Assembly (NCBI GenBank): GCA_033026295.1
Contig: CM065170.1
Location: forward strand, 32,992,963-33,056,962
Direction: 5' to 3'
DNA length: 64,000 nucleotides
Origin: Channa striata
Lineage: Eukaryota; Chordata; Actinopteri; Anabantiformes; Channidae
Shown: one piece after another, positions 11,656 through 26,200 of the stretch
Position numbering within the stretch: position 1 is the first letter of the stretch
Layout: every line of letters starts with the position of its first letter
Translations under genes and position numbers: made by a program
Notes under the pieces: generated by a model
Seen by the model: only the letters and a program-made list of their open reading frames with translations
Told to the model about the DNA's origin: nothing
Databases searched by the model: none

Positions 11656-12179
11656 CGACGCTGTGTGACGCGTGGAGCAGCCTGTAAACGTTGCCATGCG
11701 GGGAGCGTCAAGTCGCACCAGGAAAAGCGCAGACAGCGGCTCGCTCTCCAAAATAAAAGCCCCCTCTGCCTGCTGAATCTCTGCCTCAACGCCGGACCAG
11801 GGCGGATGGGCTTTTATTTTGAAAGCAGCTGTGACTGCGGCGTTTCCTCTGCGCACTGAGCAACCGGAGCTGGAGAAACCGGGACATCTGGTGGTGAAAA
11901 CTACGTTTGACATCCAGCCAACATCAGTCGGTAACACATGAAAAATCAATAATTAATACTAATAATATAAACAAACAACAAATTAACACGCGTTTTGGAA
12001 TTTTATGTTATACATTTCTTTGTTCCCGTCCCGTTTTAGTTTTCATGTTTCTGCATAAAAAAGTAGTTCTGATAACATGTTTTATCAGGTGGAATTTGTT
12101 TTAGCTGATATAGATTTGTTTTCAAAGAGTTTTTGAGGAAAAACCTCAAAGCATCAAGTTGGATCAAAGTTCTGCTCCT

Positions 12180-12280
12180 TTATTGAAGCGCGTCATGCGT
12201 CACGCGCGGCAGCAGATGGCGGCACAACATAGTTCTGCAGGACTGGACGGAGCGCGGAGACGCGCTGGGCTGGAGTGTTG
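12180..12280. promoter_or_regulatory. Short GC-rich patch with YY1-like and CRE-like motifs
   Basis: A CpG-rich patch in AT-rich surroundings carries AGATGGCGGC (12214-12223, YY1-like core) and two TGCGTCA-type half sites. It could be a distal arl4c element or an unannotated start site. No exon is visible. Confidence 0.3.
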
Positions 12281-12704
12281 GAGTATTTCCGTTTATTTTA
12301 CAGCTTCACTTACTTTTTGCAGTCGACATTAACACAAACCATATTTAAACAATAAGCTGATTTATGGTTATTTATTAACCACCTGTCAGTTCATACACTG
12401 GCTAAACACCAAGTTGCTTTTAAACTTTTTAAAACAACAAAGGTTACACAACTTCTAACGTTTCCTTTTAATTTCGGTGCTGCACTTCCTGTTGACCTCA
12501 CGGCCCTCAGCTTTCAGATTAAATACGCAGCAGCGTTTTTATTGATACGTTCTCACAGCAGAAATTAAAGCCGTAACAAGGTCTAATCAGCCCGAGTGAG
12601 TGGGAACAGCTGCGGCCTGAGTCATCACGACCCGGCTGATTGTTCCTCGGCCCTCCTCCCTCATTGATTGGCCTCCTAATGAATGTGTGTGAGATCAATG
12701 AAAT

Positions 12705-12725
12705 ACACACACACACACACACACA
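12705..12725 (+). repeat. (AC)n microsatellite
   Basis: Ten AC units in a row. Confidence 0.95.
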
Positions 12726-13054
12726 GTGGCTTTATAAGACCACAGCTCTTTCTAATTGTGCTCCTCTGTCTGTCTCTTTGTAACCAGGCTGAGTCACCTG
12801 AGTGTCTCCGACCCTCCACACACTGATTTACCTCGAATTTATTCCCTGCCGCTCCTCAGGTGACAGACGCCGAGCAGCAGCAGCCAATATTCCAAAGACA
12901 TAAAGACATTCCACCAATTAAACGTAAAAGTTATCATTGCTACAATTATGGTTAGAATCTGGCCCCTGTACATCCACAACATCATAAGACCCCAGAAAAG
13001 AATGTTTGGATTACTAGACACAGGCCCGGGGACCCAAGGCGTTAATTTTTTTTT

Positions 13055-13200
13055 ATTGAAGACACAAAACAACTCAAAAGTGATGAATCACGAAATGAAA
13101 GGAAGCAAAATGAGACACAAAATGTCTGAAAAGTGAAACAAAACAATAAACAGAACTCTACAACCCAACGTGTCCAAAAAGACACTTTAAAGCGAAGAAG
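13055..13200 (+). repeat. Degenerate ACAAAATGA minisatellite, block B
   Basis: A-rich units such as GACACAAAACAACTC, AAAATGAGACACAAAATG and CCAAAAAGACAC. Confidence 0.45.
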
Positions 13201-13419
13201 AGCAGGCTGAAAAGGCAAAGACTGGGGGTCCGTCTTTTCTTGGACTGTCCACGGGTTAGGTCTCTGCAGGTCACACGTCCTCCTCATTTCAGCCGCTCGT
13301 TTTCAGTCAAATCCAAAATCAGTCCGATTTTCTGGGGAACATGAACGTGTCAAACGAGGTCACGGGTCACGAGAAAGACAAATGCAGCCCCCCCACCTTC
13401 ATGTTGGGTTGTTTGTGCC

Positions 13420-13790
13420 ATTTGTGTCTATTTTTTGCTGTTAAATAGTAGTTTTTAGATGTTTGTGGTATTTTTGGGCTATTTTGAATCAGATTTGTGC
13501 TCAATTTGTATCAAAGTTTGGATGTTTTGCACCTGACTTAGGTCGTGTTTGTCTGTTTTGGATGATTTGTGTCAGTTTTTTGTCATTTTCTGTCTATGTT
13601 GATTCATTTTGTGTCTTTGTAGTCATTTTGCTTGTTACTGTCTTGGCTTATTTTGTTTCTGTTTCACATAATTTCATGTATATTTTTAATGTTTTGTGTC
13701 TGTTTTAGTTGTTTTCTGTGTTTTTGGTCGTTTTCAGTTTTGGGTCGTTTTCAGTTTTGGGACATTTTTGCACGTGTTTCGAATAGTCTG
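13420..13790 (-). repeat. Degenerate TTTTGTGTC minisatellite, block C (inverse orientation)
   Basis: T/G-rich mirror of blocks A and B: repeated TTTTGTGTCTGTTTT and GTCATTTTGTGTC units. Open frames rich in Phe and Val here are artefacts of this composition. Confidence 0.5.
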
Positions 13791-14689
13791 TCACTTTCGT
13801 GAATTGGTTATTTTTCATCAGATTCTCTTTATTTTGTGGGTTTTAGCCGAGGCTCTGTGCTTGGGCCTCTTCAGTGATCCACCCACGCATTCAATAACTG
13901 TGTTTATAAGAACTATTAGTTCCTCGGGCGCCGATTTCCTCCTTCTTCAGAGGCCTGTTGTCACATAAAACCTTACAAGATCCAACCTGCAATGACAAAT
14001 GACAGGTTGTAGACAGTCTTATTGCTGTCCTCCACCCTGAAATTGCATTAGATGAACTTGACATTTGCACCTGTTGATAGAAGGTGGTTATGGCTTTCAG
14101 TCCCAAAGAGAGGAGCCGTCTCATATTCGGCTCGATGCGATATTACAGGTGTGAAATCAGCCTGTAATCATTCAGCTGAAGGTCTCATAATCACCATCGC
14201 TGCGGGTTTCATCAGGCTTCGACGCACAGCAACAAAACATCACTGCAGCTTCGCAACAACGGCGATGCTGAAGGAGGCAGACGTGAGAAAGCGCAGATGG
14301 AGGAGTTTTATTTTTATCTTCATGGAGGGCTCTTCACGCCCTCCAGACGCACGCGGCGAAAGCAGCCAGCGTGGTCTGTTTTCCACACCTCTCCGCTGCA
14401 GATGAAACGCAGCGGCAGACGGTCCCCGAAGCTTTTCATCTCACCACTGCTTGTGCATTTTGAACAGCGGCCAATTTGGAGCGAATTAACAACGGGAGGG
14501 TTCAGCAGGAAAACAAGTGTTTCCCTGTCACGTCTGCCTGATTGTGTGTTTGATGGGCAGAAACGCAGAGTTTCACATCAGAGGAAGGTGGCTCTGTGAT
14601 GTTTATGAGCGTTACATATCTATTTCTGAACAAGGTGCAGACAATCCGTACATGGATTACAGATTTTAAGGAAATGGATCCCTGATGTA

Positions 14690-14810
14690 GGATGTTTTGT
14701 TTCAGTTTTTGGACGTTGTGTGTCTGGTCTTGTGCCTGTTTCGGTCTGATTTTGTGTCTGATTTTGGTCTAGTTGTGTCTCTGTTAGATGTTTTTAGTTT
14801 GCTGTTTCAC
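14690..14810 (-). repeat. Degenerate TTTTGTGTC minisatellite, block D (inverse orientation)
   Basis: Units such as GTGTGTCTGGTCTTGTG, GATTTTGTGTCTGATTTTG and AGTTGTGTCTCTGTTAG. Confidence 0.4.
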
Positions 14811-15311
14811 ATCTGAGTAATTTTGCATTTTTTATATTTTAAATACTGTGTTTTTTGTAGTGGAGCTCTTGTAAAACGATCAATATGAAGACCAACCCTG
14901 GATGCTCTGGCCCATGGGCCCAGTGATCTGTTGAGCCACTGGACCAGTGCTCAGTTACAGACTATATTCTCCAAAATAAGCTTTTCATGCTGGAAAATAT
15001 TAAAGTAATAAAAACATTCTGCTCTACTTTTGCATCCCCAACACAGGCATCAGGCTGAAAATATGGAGAAGCTGTTTCCCACTGAAACACAGTTTGGTGA
15101 TTCATACACTTTGTACAGGAAAGATATAAAAGACATGTCAATAGTTTTTACACTAAACACTCTTCAGTCTTGGTCTGAATTTCAAGTATCCAGGAGACGA
15201 GTAGGAATGTTGAGTGTGAGTCACTCAGAGGCAAAGGACGACTCTGTCAAGGTGGCCTGTCCTCTGAGGGAGAATAATTATCTGCTTTAATTAAATACGA
15301 TAAACTGAGCG

Positions 15312-15331
15312 AGTGTGTGTGTGTGTGTGTG
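15312..15331 (+). repeat. (GT)n microsatellite
   Basis: Ten GT units, followed by a second G/T-rich patch to about 15425. Confidence 0.9.
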
Positions 15332-16724
15332 ATGAGGATTTTGTTTGGCTGGGGAAGAGATCACATGAGAATGGATTTGTGTGCATTCATGTGTGGTGTT
15401 TGGATTTCTGGGTGTGTGTGTGTTGTCTCGTCTGACTTCATAAAAACTACTCGGTAATTTAATAGACACCGAGAATCACAGCTGGCATGACTCACAACGC
15501 AGGCGGGACAAAGAATGTACACCTTTGCACTAGAATCTAACTGCTTAAAAACGTTTAGCCGGAGACAAATGAGAAAGTGGGTGTGATTTTCATCGTTCTG
15601 CATCCGGCAAACAGCAAAAAAGCATTTCAGGGTTTCGATGTAATCACACACACGTAGTGGCTGTTTTCATATGTTTTTAATTTGAATTTTCAGTTTCAGT
15701 GGCAGATTTGAAATCTGCCACCTGTCACAGGTGATACGACGTCACTTGAGAATGTGTCAACACGTTCAGTACAAATATAAAAACTTCTCACACATTTCCT
15801 ATCCAGTTTTGTTCTGTTATATTTCAAACAGACATAGAAACACTGCAGCAGTCACAAAACAATGAAAAAAAAAATACTGAATGAAAAATGCAACAACTAC
15901 AAAGACATTTTAAAACAAAGTGATTATAGTTTGTCACAAAATCAAACAAATGAACTGAAACTAGTCTTATTTTCACAGTTAACAAAAATCATCTGGCAAA
16001 CCAAACTTACCATAATCATCTAGAGTTTGCATTCTGAAGGTTTAGGAGAAGAAAAACGTAAAATAGCGGCACCTTTGGGGTCCACATAACCTATTAGCTA
16101 AAGTCATATGGCCATAATAATAATATTGTGTTTTCTGCACTAATCTTTTCACATATTTATCACAATTTATTACATTTTAGTTCTATATTTTCATATTTTT
16201 TAAAACATTTTAAATTTGCAAAAACTACAAAAAGTGTTCGGGATCCGTGCTAGCTACCCTGCTAACTAACTCGCTACTCCCTGGCTAACGCAATCAGGCT
16301 TTGCAGCAGGGCCTGGACTTGGACGTTTAATTAAAAACTCCGGTTTTTAGGGTTGCACACAATCAAGTCATTGTTGTCGAGTCCTGTGTGCGATAAAATG
16401 CAATTAATTCACTGAAATGTGGGTTGGAAAGCAAAACGCAGAATTTACCTTCTTTTACCGTCTTCGCCACCATGTGGGGAGAATCCTAAAGTGATTTGGA
16501 GGTGCCTCAGGTCTTAATGGCTTAAACCAAAGGAAATCAACAATAACACTGCTCATAGTATATTATCTATATCGTTCCTCATGTAAGTATAAAAATAGAA
16601 GTGTATCTTGCATCAACAAATATATGGTGGTTTCAATGCAAAGTTGTAAATTTAGCATCAGGCTAACTGTTTCTGACAAGCATCATGTGCCGTGGTGGGA
16701 AACTAATTCTGATACATTTAGATT

Positions 16725-17407
16725 TTTATTTTTTAAAAAAGAAGACCGTAAAAAAACAAAAAACTAATGGACTGGGTAGAAATGGAGGGAACCCATTTAT
16801 GTGCAGTCAGTTCAGTAAGGGGGTCAAACCAAGTGTAAAATCTGCACAGTAGGTCTGGTTATGTACTGCAGTGTTTGAGGTCTCTGATGTTGTCCTGAGG
16901 GTGACGTTGAAAGATCAGATAGAAATAGAACAAATCCAACAAACTCTGATTTACTGGAACAAAATGGACAGAATGTTAACAAAGTCTGAGGCGGGAAGAG
17001 AAAACGGAGGCCTGAGATGGCAAAAGATAAAGACGAAATGAGAACGATCGAGAGATACCGTGTGCTGTTTGTCCACACAAATGAAGACATGAAGTGATAA
17101 AGGGTGAGGTAGAAAAGAGCTGGGGACGAAAGCCGGACAAATGTAACAAGAGGCATAGAAAACACAAAGAGGCAGGTACTTCAAACGCCAGAACTCGTTT
17201 CTTGGCATTTGCACCGGCTTAATGTTTAACCAGTGTAACGACAATACTAATCCCAGACCGATTGGACACCAAGGCGGAACAGCTGAGGAAAGACGTTCTC
17301 CAGACGTCCACTTTCGGATGCTCCTTTGACTTGTCCTCGATAGATACTGGCTGTCCACATAATTCCACCAGGCTCCAGCGGCTTCAAAAACCATACAGGT
17401 GTAAATG
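16725..17407 (-). other. Probable 3' UTR of sh3bp4
   Basis: About 680 bases follow the stop codon on the minus strand and end at the first clear AATAAA on that strand (16730-16725). The overlapping minus-strand open frames are spurious. A longer UTR is possible. Confidence 0.4.
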
Positions 17408-17632
17408 TCACACGGCAAAGTCTCCATATCCCGTGGGGCAAAACGCAGAACTGCGGAGGGTGTCGAGGCAGTTGACGAGGATGAGCGTCCCGGTCAGGTG
17501 CTTCCACCTCTTGGTGATGGGGTTCCTCATCTTGTCCAGGCCGAGGTGGAGCTCCTGGATCACGTCGCGGTAACTGTCCCCGACGTGGGCTGCCCAGGTG
17601 AGGAGGAAGTCGTAGGCTGGTTTCCACATAGA
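17408..17632 (-). CDS. sh3bp4: sh3bp4 coding exon 4 (C-terminus and stop)
   Basis: Acceptor ATCCTTCAG|TCTATGTGG. It encodes [33 protein letters not shown] and [20 protein letters not shown] is at 17410-17408. Confidence 0.95.
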   Translation of the reverse strand, partial: SMWKPAYDFLLTWAAHVGDSYRDVIQELHLGLDKMRNPITKRWKHLTGTLILVNCLDTLRSSAFCPTGYGDFAV

Positions 17633-20189
17633 CTGAAGGATCGGGATAGGGATCGGAGGACAAGACACACATATATATATTTTTGAGGTTAGAGACATTA
17701 TTGTTCTTTCCTGTTTATTCTAACTTTTTAATCATGATATCAATTCTATCAAAATCTATCTAAGTCCATTGTGAACAAACAAACCATAAACCCTCAATTA
17801 TCTAAGGTAAAAAAAAGGTGCTTTACATTGTCAGAACTTGTCTGGGAATTATTGCGTTTTTAAGTTTTTTCACTAGCACAATAGCTTAGTGGCAGCAATT
17901 TATGTATTAATGGCTCCTCTGCAAACAGGAAGTATAAAAGCTTAATTCTGCTTTGCTTTCAATAGTGCAGTTTTATCAAAACTTTTAAATATGAGCTAAA
18001 TAAAACAGGACTCCCCTTACATCTATCAAACATTGAGGGAACTGTAGATTTGTTCTCAACTGACAAGAAAAGATAAAAATAAGTGCGATAGATTCTAGTA
18101 AAATGACCTGTCTTATGTCGCCCTAACACTTTTCCTGAAAGCACTAAGGCTTATTTATTTACTCTGGTGGAGACTTTGAAAACCTCGGTGCGATGGGTCC
18201 GTCGTGTCTCTAACCTCTTTGTCCAGTAGGCCGTTCTTGTCGCGATGCGGAGCTTCGTAAGCCTCCATCTGCTGTTTGGACACTCGGGCCAGTTTCTCCG
18301 CCAGCTCCCTCCATCGAGATGCCACCTCCACAGCCGTGGTGAGCAACACAAAATCCAGCACCAACCGTGCAACCAGACCCTGGCAGTCCATCTTCAGCAA
18401 AGCCTGAAGGGGGAAACAGGGAGACGTTTTTTTATTTATTTATCAATGCATGAATTCAGCAACGACCAATGGTCCTAAAATAAAAAAAGGAGCAAACAAA
18501 CCCTGGGGATGCTGAGATTAATCGCAGGTCCCAACATCCCCACTTGTTTGCGCTTAAAACATTTTCACATCTGTTTTTATGTGCTTAAGGAAATGACAAT
18601 TGCAAGTCGAAAAACGAACCCCTTCTGGAACCAGTCGTGTCCCTCAGGCTGCGGCCGTAAATTCACTCCTGGTCAAACAAGGGTTAAAAAATATGGCGCG
18701 TTAATAGAAGCAGCCGACTGGAAAACATGCTGCGGGGAGGCACAACGGCCACCGAGGCGTTTTTCCTTTGTGCTGTGAGTAAAATACTAAAGCGTGTGCA
18801 TGTGTGGGTGTCCAATCGGAGATAAGATTTGGGTTCGGGCAGGCAGGGGTCCCAACTACCGCTGCGTCTTACATCTTCACACAGCGCGCTTCAAAGTCAG
18901 CCACCGTCCTGTGGTGATGCCTTTCGGCTTCTGTGCAGACGAGGTTTTTCTTCCCCACCAACCTTGGCGAAACACTTTGGGAAAATTGGGGACAAAATCA
19001 ATGTTTAAAATAATACGTTTTTGCGTTGAGCTTAACTCAAAATCAAGGTTGTCGAATAAAATTTAAAGCATCCACCAGGCGGCCAATCACAACATTCGTG
19101 CTCACGCTTTGGAGGTTGTTTTTTTCCACTCCAACGCTTCTCAGTGTTTTATGAGCCTTAAAAGCTCTTACTTCAAAGCCCAGTGTTGGTGCTGGTTAGT
19201 CAGCATGTTTCCAGCCGCACTCATTCAGTGTATTTATATAAAGCATTCACAGCTGGAAGCTCCGATGCTCCGCTTTTAGTCCCGCCTCCCCGTTCACCTC
19301 CGTACAGCTGTGCATTGGAGCGTTTCCTCCCGCTGCTCCTCCAAATTAAAAGTCAGACGTGACTTTTGTATGTCGTTTTGCAGGTCATGTGCTGGATTTT
19401 CACAGGAGCGGCTGAGATGAAGAGCAGACGCAGTGGTTTGTGGAAGTCAGTGCGGCTCACGTCATCAACATTATGACATGCAAAGCTCATAACCAGCCAC
19501 GGCTGCTGAAGACGTGAGTTGGTCGTCTGCATGACAAACACGAGTTCTAGCACAGTTCTTCTCACAGTTGCAACTCAAATCACGTCCACTGGCCTAAATA
19601 GTCGATACACAACCCGAGCTATTACCTTTCGTGATTAGCGTGTCTATTGTGTGGCAGTGGTGTAAGCACGTGATAAAATGGCTGCTCGTTTGGGGACATT
19701 TATTATGTCCCGGGCGTCCTAACAGGAAACGCAGTGAACATTCACTTTATTAGAGGTTTTGTACGATCAGATCAGAATCAGTGTTGTGTGTTCACGGGTG
19801 GGTTATAATCTCCATCATTGGTTCTACGATTCCAGTTCGTGGCTGAATCACAAATCTAAAGTGAGCACAACAATTCTTATTTTACGTAATCACAGTGCAA
19901 TTAACAATTATTTTATATTAAGTCCACAATTGCCATTTAATAATTTGCAGATGAGCATGTTGGTCTTCTAAGCATCCGCTGTCAGCTCTCTTTAGTAAAA
20001 TAAACGTATTTGAGAAAGTGTCCAGACACAGTGTGAAGGTACGGTCCATGTCCTAGAAAAATGGAAATGGACTTTTTTCCTTATGAGAAAACCTTCAACT
20101 GTGGAGCCTCGATTTAATTTAATGAAACCCGGGTGGTTTTGACTGATTCAGCTTTGCCTCAGCCTGTCAGTCAGCTGCAGCTTCAAAGA

Positions 20190-20223
<34 letters not shown>

Positions 20224-23200
20224 GCTGACACCAAAACGCTAATCTGAATCAAAAAGAGCAAATTTCATACAGATTTTTTCCTGTGTCACTTACTTATCAT
20301 TAATACGATTGAGTAACAGCCTGTTCCCACATTCAACCTGCTGTTGCTTTGCTGCGATTTGAATCTCTTTCCCCCCTTTCTGTTGGAAATGTTTATGAAC
20401 AATACATCGACAGACACGTCATAAATTGTGATGCATTTTGAAACATTTTCAAAGAAAAATAATGAGAAAACGCTGCATATTTTCAAGTCGCAGCATTTGC
20501 AATAATAGATGCTGGCAACAATGTGTGGGATCAGTTGTGCAAAGGATTATTTTGCAAACTGAATGAAGAGCTCACATGAATCCAAACTCTGATTTTTATT
20601 ACGCCGCTGCTCCTGCAAAGTGGTTGATATTAAAAAACCGGTTGATCCGAACACCTGCACTAATGGAGTCTGTGTTCAGCCGAGGCTAATCTATTATTCA
20701 TCAATTAATTCTGTACCAGTAATTGATTAATTATTAACATGCCTGTATATTAGATTGTAGATAATCCAATAAAGATGAATGATAAGTGTAACTGTTCATC
20801 TGAAGAACTGTAATTTTGTTGAAAATACAGGGAAATGAGAGATTTTTGAGGTTGAACTGTAATTCCCTGCTCCTCTTTCTCCTCTCTCCCCGTCTGTCTC
20901 TATCTTTTTCCACCACCTGCCTCGTGAGCCTCCTGCCGTGATGTCACACGTCTGCTGATTCAGGCTTCATACAGGTTTCGGTCTAAATATAGAGCGGGTC
21001 AGGCAGGGCTGTCCAACCACGCACAAACACAAGCACGTCAGGGTTCAGCACCTGAGCGTCTGGAAACGAGCTTCGTGTGATCGAATGCAAAGCAGGAGCT
21101 CCTTTACGTGCAGGGGAGATGTGCTGTTTAAGCCGGGGCAGATTAAAGCGGGAGGCACAACAGGAAGCAGGAAGGAGCTTGTGATCCAAATAACAGTCAG
21201 TAGGTCAGGTAGGGTAGATCCAGCAAATGGCGGAATTTCATTTTGTTAAAGAACAAGTTTAATTTGGCTCCGAGGCAAGTGTGGCCTGCACCAGATGGAG
21301 GTCAAAGGCCAGCGTCTTGCTCAAGGACACGGTGTCAGCTGCTGTCTCAGTTCCAGATGGAGTCATTTACATTCGTAGCACAGTCTCTAAGCTGAATCTA
21401 TAGCGACTTCTAACTTTGTTTTGGTCGAACTTTTTGGAAATGTTTCAAACATGTCTGCCTTTTCAAAGGTTCCTCAATTTTATTCCATTCAAGGAAAAAG
21501 TCAGTTCTCCAATAAATTAACGTACAAGGCAAAATCTATTCTCTTCATTCAAATGCATTGTACAGCTACAGAATATTCCTCAGCCTGGCATGTCCAGACT
21601 AAAGGACACGAAATCTCCAGCTGGAGGGCAAAACCTATTATCTCCCAATTTCTATAGTCATAGTTGGATTTTGGGACTAAAACCTCTCTGAACACCGTCT
21701 CCTGTGTCTCCTTCCACGGTTACTTTCAGAGGAAGAAACATGTTGGACTAGCGGCAGCAGCAGCAAGTCGTTTCCAAACCAGTTGGGCAAACCCTGGACT
21801 TTGCTTCTCAGGATATCAGAGTATGAGCCCGCGTCCATCTGTTAGAAACAACACGTTTACTGCCAATGTAGGAGTCGTTAAAATTAGATATTAAAGATTT
21901 AAAATGTCACAGCAATAAAAAAAATAATAGAAAATTCATAGTGCTAGAAAGCAGCTATGCCAAGTTTAATTCAAACGATGCCGTGTAGTCGTTGGTTTGT
22001 CTGCAGTCGTTACTTGGAGTGATAAAGAGCGGCTGATTGATCCTGCAATTTCTACGTTTCCTGGTTACTCTAAGTCTATAATAACAAAGTGAAATTTGAC
22101 ACATAATTCTATCATTTATGTATATTGTCAATAAAATTAAACCATGAATGGACCTTGAGGGACCTCAAAACAAAGGAACCACAGCAGTTACTGTAAATAA
22201 TCCAAGTTCACAAATGATTTCGTCATCCAAGCCCGTTAGCCACCGTGGTTCTGGTTGACGTCTCCACATTATCAGCTAACAGGACGATTGCGGTCTAAAA
22301 ATAGAAAACAGCCTGTCCCATCAGAGACTGAAGTGTCTGAAAATATCTGATAGTGGCGACCTGGAGGAAGCCCCGAAGCAGACGGACAGACGGCGCTGAC
22401 AGCTGCCCTGTCAGATCTAAATGAGCTTCACTTTTCAAGGATTTAAGAGGAGGGAGGAAGTGAAGGGGAGAAAAAACGAAATAGAATGCACAGATACAAT
22501 TTTCGTAAATTCTATCGTAAAGTTTCGGAACGTATAAATCTGAAAGCACCAAAACTGATCCAGCGATTATTTTGTATTTGGAAACACGCTCCCATGGGTT
22601 GATTCCTCGTGAACACGAGTCTGTTGAGCTGCAGAGATCTCACGTTTCTCTGACACATTTCTAATTTGTGGTCTAATAAAAGGAGTGTCCTCCTGTAAAA
22701 AACGACCCCGTAGATCATCTGTGCGAGCAGCTTATTACGACCCATATATTTATGACGGGAGCAAAGGAGAACAGAATGACAAAGTCTTGACGTGGAGGAG
22801 GTGGGGGCGGACGGATTGAGTCTGCACGTTTCCAACCGATTGTTTTCTTTTAACTGTGAGGAATTCATAACTTTAACGGGCAGGTTCTTCGGTTGGAGAT
22901 GGGGCCTACAAGCAAACGATTGGCCGCGTCTCCTGCAGAAGTGACCGGCCTCGCCTCTCTGAGCGGATCTATTATTAAACGACGCTCTTCTGGCCTTGCA
23001 GCCTCCCTCTCCCGACTGGCAACGAGCTGCAGCTTTCTCATTTTGTCCCATTGCCGTCGTAACTCGAGCCCCGAGTGTTAAAAGATCTGCCCCCTCAGAC
23101 TTACTGCTCCATCCTGATCAATGGCTGCTCACATTTCACACGGGAACGCCTGTCGGATAGAGTGGCAAACTGGGGAAGGGAGGGGAGACGTGACGGGCTT

Positions 23201-26200
23201 GTTTCTGTGCTTGTTCTGTTGCAACACTAGTTTTTCACTGTTTAACACTAACTGGACTGAGACGTGCAATCGAAACGAGTCTTTAAAGGTTTCTACATGT
23301 GGAAAAGTCCCCAATTAAATGCAGACATTGAGCTTCCAAAGCTTTGGAAGGAATCGACTCTCTTAATTCATGGTGTCGGCCGTGTATGTCTGCACTTCAC
23401 TTTCTGCAACAAAACCCAGACACTAGCAAAGTACAGGAGGGAACAGCCCCGTCTTGGATTAAACTGCTTAGTCAACACGTGCGGTTGTCCTCGACACTAG
23501 AGAAGCAGCATTGTTTGCAGGGCTATTGTTTATTAAAAAGCAGTGTCCGCTGAAAGATATGGATATGGCGGGTGTTGTTATGTCAGCAGATCGGCTTTAA
23601 ATATTGCAAAGGAATGTTACCACAAGGAAAAGCCACAGTGAGCCGCTTGGACGAGGAGCTGCAGACGCGGCTCGTACCGCCGTCCTCGATGTTGGGGCTA
23701 CGGTTATTTTGATTATTTATAATCAGCTTGTCGATAAAATTATATTCGGTGTGTGTTTCTTCTAATCGTGTTGGTGTGTCCCTGTACGGTTTCCAATTGT
23801 TTTGTCTCATTATCCACTCAGCCGGCCGGGGTGTGAGCTCGCACAGAACGCATTAAGTCACACATTAAGTGCAGGTGTTTTCACGTACTCAAAGGACCAG
23901 CGGGCGCTTTCATTCATTTAGAGCGTCCACTAAACAGCAGCGGTGTTGATTTAAGATGTAATAAGTTCCTCAAGTGGTTTAAAGCTAAGTTTTGTTGCCA
24001 AAATGACTCAGCTTCACTTAAAGGACCAGTTCAACATTTTAGTAATCGCCCGTTTACTTTCGTTCAGAGCTGCGTGAGATGTCGATGACTCGAGTCCAGG
24101 GACAAACACCGTGCCTTGCTTTTACCCACCGAACCCACTGCAGGGAACATGACGGGGAGTCTCTGAGTCTCGCTTGCTGGTTTCCTCCCCTCACATCATG
24201 GACTAACGGGCCCCGCAAAAGTGATTCTTTAACCGTCCTTTTCTTACACGTCATCACGATAAACTGATTGAGTTGAATCGATTTTGTCTCTTGAGCGTAG
24301 AAAACTACAACAGTTCTCGTGTAGCTTGACTTCAGCAACTTTCCTTTACAGAAAAAGCAGGTCGTGTCCGGATAAAAGAAATCAATGAAAGCCTTAAAGC
24401 ATTCGGAAGCCGGTGAATCTGAATGTATGAATGTTTCATTGAGCAACAACTGTATAAGGAGAAAGTCTGGGAATTCAAGTCTTTGTGCGACTCACTGGAC
24501 CTTGTTCCTGCAGCCCGATGGCAATTTACTGCTCTGTGGGGAGAATGCAACCAGACAAACACACTCCGAGCAGTTAAACAGCATGTAAATGAGTTTGTGC
24601 AGCGGGAGTTTCACACGTCTCTGGACAAACTAAAGACAACCAGTCAAAGAACAACAGCGTTCATATCACTGAGGCTGGGCTACATTTGAGTTCAAGATCT
24701 TAAAATCTCAATAGTTTTAAGATCTTTTTATGTATTTCAACTTTACTTTAGCACGATTCCTTTTTTAAACAATTAATTTTGTTGTTGTGTAGTTGCTCAG
24801 CACGAATCAATCAACATAATGAAAAAACGACGTATCAGTCTCATGCTTGAATGTGCTGTAACAAGTGTTTCATCAGAGGTCAGCGCGACAAATTTCCGTA
24901 TCGTCCTTGGTTTTGGAAGTGCTTTCTGTCTTCAGCAAAGGATTGATGAGGTGTCAGCAGTTTATTTCCCATTAACTATTAAATAAGAAGCTCAGCGGAG
25001 TCAAGGATGAATCCCCACCAAAAGCCAAGGTGCAAGTTAAAGAGCCTCAGCACGAGTTGGAGGTAGTCACCAAAACAAAAGCCTCGCTCGCTCGAGCGCT
25101 GTCCGAGGTCCCGTGACTTAAAGCCAAACAGCGACGTGTGCAGGTGAGCTGCTCTGAACAACAGCAAACGACACAATCTGTTACTCTCGTTCGCCTCAAC
25201 GCTACGATGCAAAGTCCCACTCGGCTTCGCACTTAACCTCCATCTGCTGCGGCGGCTGCGCTGAGCGTGTCACTGCAGCAGAAGTGCACGCACGCTTCAT
25301 CAACTCTGCCTGGGTAAACAGCAGTTGGAAAATGGGCTTTGCTAAAGTACTTTTTGAATAATGGCGTCTGGCAAGGCTAATGTCTGGGACCACTCTGGTT
25401 ACCCCAGGGTGCCGGCAGCGTACGGGAAGGAAAACCCAACGAGAGCTGCATGACAGAGTTGTTTTTCCTCAAATTGCACATTAACTTGTGTTTCTGCGCT
25501 CCCCCTTTGCAGGGACCCCCCCCACACTAACACTCCTACCCCCTCCCTTTGTTTTTGGTAACGTATATTCTCACTGTGAACCACCTCAGGCTACAGGACA
25601 AGTAAGCTGATCACAGCTGAGCTTCAGGACCCGAATCTTCCCAGTTCCAGTCTGTCTGTGTCACATTATCCAGGCTAAAGTGGAAAGAAATCATGTCGAG
25701 GGCTGTTAAAGCAGAGACGCACTCATCAATCGGCCAGCCAATGACTGACAGTTTAAAGAAAAAGATGGGCTTTTTTTTATGTTCTCTAGTTCACTTTATC
25801 ATACGTATTATTTCAGAATAACAGCCGCCACCCTCTGTTATGTTAATGCAAGACAATTTTCTCTTTCTTTATCAGGGCTTTTCATGACCGCGAATGTTAT
25901 TCCAGCAGTAGTCTATAACAGATGGAGGCTACATGGAAATTACACCAATTTTAAGCCTTTGTATTATTTCTCTAATCTACTGCAATTTAGTGATGGAGCG
26001 CTCACTTTCCCAAGGTTACACAGTCACTTGTCAAACAACAATGCTGAATATCATGCCTTATCATAAGGCAATATCATAAACTTCTAAAATCGGACAAATA
26101 TAAACGGAATATTTAATGGCTGACGGCTTATTAAAAGAAATAAAAACTATAAAGGTTCAAGAATTTACCAAAAGTTTTGTCACCGCTTTTGAGGGTGTAT

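Larger units (their letters stand above)
11661..16720. other. Intergenic region between arl4c and sh3bp4
   Basis: No supported gene. It contains the GC-rich patch at 12.2 kb, CA/GT microsatellites at 12705-12725 and 15312-15331, and minisatellite blocks at 13.06-13.20, 13.42-13.79 and 14.69-14.81 kb. The long open frames at 13.4-14.6 kb are low-complexity or chance. Confidence 0.6.
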
